The notes under the pieces: model-generated
The model's input: only the letters and a program-made list of their open reading frames with translations
Databases searched by the model: none
What the model was told of the DNA's origin: nothing
Shown here: one piece after another, positions 61,407 to 64,000 of the stretch
Layout of the letters: each line of letters begins with the position of its first letter
How positions within the stretch are numbered: the stretch's first letter is position 1
Made by a program: the position numbers and the translations under genes
From: Adhaeribacter rhizoryzae
GTDB lineage: Bacteria > Bacteroidota > Bacteroidia > Cytophagales > Hymenobacteraceae
Length of the DNA: 64,000 nucleotides
Assembly (NCBI RefSeq): GCF_008629685.1
Contig: NZ_VWSF01000026.1
Location: forward strand, 1-64,000
Direction: 5' to 3'

Positions 61407-63407
61407 ATGATAGATTTTGCAGGAAAACAACGAGTTGTCATCCAAAATGTCTCCCCCGAAATAGGCTGTAGCCAATATATGGTTAAATCAGTGCTCGGAC
61501 AAAAAATTAATATTTCGGCGGATGTTTTCGCGGATGGCCACGATGTAATAAAAGTAATTGTGCTTTTCCGGCGGCAGGGCCACCAAAACTGGCAGGAGGT
61601 GCCCATGGAATTTAAACTTAACGACCATTGGGAAGCCACTTTTACACCAGACGAATTAGGCCCATACGAATATACGGTGCGGGGTTGGATAGACCATTTT
61701 GGCACCTGGCAATATTCCCTGAAAAAGAAGTTTGAAGCCGAACAGGATATTTCCGTTGAAATTCTGATTGGGGTGCAACTGCTGCAGGAAGCGGCGGCTA
61801 CCGCCGAGCCCAATGCCGCCAAAAAGCTAACCGCTACCGCCAACTCTCTGAAAAAACTAACTGGTCCGGCGGCCGTGATGCTGGGTTTGAGCCCCGAAGT
61901 AACCGAACTTATGTACCTTCACGGCGACCGGAGCAACGCCACCACCTACCACAAGCTTAATACCATAGAGGTAGAGCGCAAAAGAGCGCAGTTTAGCACC
62001 TGGTACGAGTTTTTTCCGCGGTCGGCGGCGCAGGAGCCCGGCAAGCACGGCACTTTTCAGGATTGCGCAAGGCTGCTGCCGCGCGTTGCCGAAATGGGGT
62101 TCGATGTGTTATATTTTCCGCCGGTGCACCCCATTGGCCGCAACCACCGCAAAGGGCTGAACAACTCTACTACGGCTAACCCCGGCGATCCGGGTTCGCC
62201 GTGGGCCATTGGTGCCGAAGAAGGCGGACACAAAGCCATTCATCCGGAGTTGGGTACTGTAGAAGATTTCCGGCAACTGGTGCAGCAAGCCAAAGATTTG
62301 GGCATAGAAATAGCCATGGATTTAGCCTTACAGTGTGCGCCCGACCACCCTTATGTAAAAGAGCACCCGCAATGGTTTAAGTGGCGGCCCGATGGCACTG
62401 TGCAATACGCCGAAAATCCGCCTAAAAAATACCAGGATATATTGCCCATTAATTTCGAAAACGATGATTGGGAAAATTTGTGGCAGGAGCTGAAAAGCAT
62501 CGTGGATTATTGGGTAGCGCAGGGCGTTACTATTTTCCGGGTCGATAATCCGCATACCAAACCGTTTCCTTTCTGGGAATGGCTTATCCGGGAAACCCGC
62601 CGGGAACATCCCGAATTAATATTTCTGGCCGAAGCTTTTACCCGTCCGCGTATTATGGAGCAACTGGGCAAAATAGGCTTTAACCAATCGTACACGTATT
62701 TTACCTGGCGCGAAACCCAGGAAGACTTTAAAGAATATTTAACGGAGCTTACCAAAACCGACCGGCAATATTATTACCGGCCTAACTTCTGGCCCAACAC
62801 CCCCGATATATTGCCGCCGCACTTGGTAAAAGGTGGCGAACCGGCCTTTATTCAGCGGTTAATATTAGCCGGCACTTTGTCGTCGAACTACGGCTTATAT
62901 GGTCCGGTGTACGAGTTCGGAATTAATGATCCGGTGCCGGGCAAGGAAGAATATTTAGACTCGGAGAAATACGAGGTAAAGCACTGGAACTGGCAACAGG
63001 AAACCCGTATTGGCGAGTTTATTAAGTTGGTGAACACCATCCGGCGCGAAAATCCGGCCTTGCAGGAAACCAACAATATTATTTTTGGGGAGGCCGACAA
63101 CCCCAATATGCTGTGCTACGGCAAAACCACGGCTGATTTCTCGAACCAATTAATTACTGTGGTTAACCTGGATTACCAGAACACGCAGAAAAGCATGGTA
63201 AAAATACCGCTTAAACAACTGGGCATTCCGGACGATAAGCCTTACTGGGTACACGACCTGATTGGCGGGGCCAAATACCAGTGGCAAGGCGAGTGGAATT
63301 TTGTAGAGCTGAATCCTTATTTATTCCCGGCCCATGTGTTCCGGGTAGAATATTCGGCCATCCGCCCGGCTCAGAAACAGCCGCAAGACCAGTTTAATTC
63401 TTTTTAA
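61407..63407 (+). CDS. glgE: GlgE: alpha-1,4-glucan:maltose-1-phosphate maltosyltransferase
   Basis: The 666-residue protein has an N-terminal beta-sandwich domain (DUF3416-like, ~1-115) and a GH13 catalytic barrel (DVLYFPPVHPIGRNHRKG ~233-250). The nucleophile Asp380 is in FRVDNPHTKPFPFWEWL and the acid/base Glu409 in FLAEAFTRPRIM. These are the diagnostic GlgE blocks. It extends alpha-1,4-glucan using maltose-1-phosphate, in the cytoplasm. Length is typical. The treS gene begins 24 bases downstream, so both lie in one operon of the trehalose-to-glucan (GlgE) pathway. A maltokinase (Pep2) is expected beyond the window edge. Confidence 0.93.
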   Translation: MIDFAGKQRVVIQNVSPEIGCSQYMVKSVLGQKINISADVFADGHDVIKVIVLFRRQGHQNWQEVPMEFKLNDHWEATFTPDELGPYEYTVRGWIDHFGTWQYSLKKKFEAEQDISVEILIGVQLLQEAAATAEPNAAKKLTATANSLKKLTGPAAVMLGLSPEVTELMYLHGDRSNATTYHKLNTIEVERKRAQFSTWYEFFPRSAAQEPGKHGTFQDCARLLPRVAEMGFDVLYFPPVHPIGRNHRKGLNNSTTANPGDPGSPWAIGAEEGGHKAIHPELGTVEDFRQLVQQAKDLGIEIAMDLALQCAPDHPYVKEHPQWFKWRPDGTVQYAENPPKKYQDILPINFENDDWENLWQELKSIVDYWVAQGVTIFRVDNPHTKPFPFWEWLIRETRREHPELIFLAEAFTRPRIMEQLGKIGFNQSYTYFTWRETQEDFKEYLTELTKTDRQYYYRPNFWPNTPDILPPHLVKGGEPAFIQRLILAGTLSSNYGLYGPVYEFGINDPVPGKEEYLDSEKYEVKHWNWQQETRIGEFIKLVNTIRRENPALQETNNIIFGEADNPNMLCYGKTTADFSNQLITVVNLDYQNTQKSMVKIPLKQLGIPDDKPYWVHDLIGGAKYQWQGEWNFVELNPYLFPAHVFRVEYSAIRPAQKQPQDQFNSF

Positions 63408-63431
63408 TCTAAGCTGAAAACAAAATCATAT

Positions 63432-64000
63432 ATGGCAAAAAATAAGGTGAACACGGACGGCCAGTTACTCTGGTACAAGGACGCTATCATTTATGAACTC
63501 CACATTAAGGCCTTCCGCGACAGCAACGGCGACGGCATCGGGGATTTTGAGGGGCTGCTGGAAAAACTCGATTATCTCGAAGATTTAGGCGTAACGGCTA
63601 TCTGGCTGCTGCCCTTCTACCCTTCGCCGCTACGCGACGATGGCTACGACATTGCCGATTATTACAGCATTAATCCGTCTTACGGCGATGTTTCGCAGTT
63701 TAAACGGTTTATGAAAGAAGCGCATCAGCGCGGGCTTAAAGTAATTACCGAACTGGTGCTGAACCACACTTCTGAGCAACACCCCTGGTTCCAACGGGCC
63801 CGCCGGGCTAAAAAGGGCTCCGTACAACGCGATTATTACGTCTGGACCGATGACCCGAATAAATACAACGAAGTACGAATAATTTTTAAAGATTACGAGG
63901 CTTCTAACTGGACTTACGACACTGTAGCCGGCCAATATTACTGGCACCGTTTTTTTCATCACCAGCCCGACCTGAACTTTGATAACCCAAAGGTGCAGGA
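63432..64000 (+). CDS. treS: Trehalose synthase / maltose alpha-D-glucosyltransferase (TreS), 5' part
   Basis: The frame starts at ATG 63432 and is open to the end of the window, giving ~189 residues of a longer gene. [20 protein letters not shown] and [20 protein letters not shown] are followed by [20 protein letters not shown], as in TreS. Block [20 protein letters not shown] matches the GH13 second conserved region. TreS interconverts maltose and trehalose and often couples to GlgE through a maltokinase, in some species fused to its C-terminus. The catalytic acids of later motifs lie outside the window. Confidence 0.88.
   Translation, partial: MAKNKVNTDGQLLWYKDAIIYELHIKAFRDSNGDGIGDFEGLLEKLDYLEDLGVTAIWLLPFYPSPLRDDGYDIADYYSINPSYGDVSQFKRFMKEAHQRGLKVITELVLNHTSEQHPWFQRARRAKKGSVQRDYYVWTDDPNKYNEVRIIFKDYEASNWTYDTVAGQYYWHRFFHHQPDLNFDNPKVQ

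Overview
The window looks like a chromosome segment of a free-living Bacteroidota bacterium of order Cytophagales, most likely family Hymenobacteraceae (Adhaeribacter-like). This is inferred from three SusC/SusD or TonB-dependent receptor loci, an ECF sigma/FecR pair, N-terminal lipoboxes, few Shine-Dalgarno sequences, a moderate GC content and families typical of that group. No rRNA, tRNA, CRISPR array or phage block was recognised. The hexamer AATATT is strikingly frequent, in genes as well as between them.

Layout. 1-750: tail of an IS4-type transposase, then a copy of a roughly 208-bp dispersed repeat. 887-5521: NAD-dependent epimerase, small disordered protein, GH43-like enzyme, sugar-type MFS permease, small unknown. 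5689-10323: a SusC/SusD pair on the minus strand. 10885-12156: an RsbQ-like hydrolase followed by a SpoIIAA-like (STAS-fold) protein. 12283-16669: metallophosphoesterase, M43 metalloprotease lipoprotein, an unknown gene and a GH8 lipoprotein resembling reducing-end xylose-releasing enzymes. 16958-23517: erythromycin-esterase-like protein, NTF2-like protein, methyltransferase, TAT-exported Gfo/Idh/MocA oxidoreductase, aldo/keto reductase. 23913-40628: a mostly minus-strand nutrient region with a TonB-dependent receptor, a GH125 alpha-mannosidase, a GH43 enzyme, two tandem exported phosphatases, a second SusC/SusD pair whose SusC has an STN signalling domain, a FecR anti-sigma factor and a divergent ECF sigma factor. 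40782-54463: housekeeping and stress genes, including a TerB-like protein, D-lactate dehydrogenase, two GNATs, a DUF421 pair with zinc ribbons, a nitrilase-family amidase, an ABC-F ATPase, a TlpA-like thioredoxin and a SelW-like protein. 54723-56510: GH15 enzyme. 57440-61010: a redox/signalling module of UBP zinc-finger protein, response regulator-thioredoxin-reductase-like fusion, and histidine kinase with a cyclic-nucleotide-binding-like domain. 61407-64000: GlgE followed by the start of TreS, i.e. trehalose-to-alpha-glucan metabolism.

How genes work together. The 33-40 kb sigma/FecR/STN-SusC/SusD set is a trans-envelope signalling and glycan-uptake system. The GH125, GH43 and phosphatases beside it suggest a mannose-containing, possibly phosphorylated, glycan as substrate (inference). 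The kinase and the response-regulator fusion probably form a two-component pair with a flavoprotein output. GlgE and TreS convert trehalose/maltose to alpha-glucan.

The most unusual non-coding content is a set of dispersed intergenic repeats: the ~208-bp element (439-646 and inverted at 28441-28649), a covarying hairpin family (20652, 23732, 48481, 52661), a GAGCTTGTCGAA-type family (19408, 30233, 53404), and a third family (33272, 52417).
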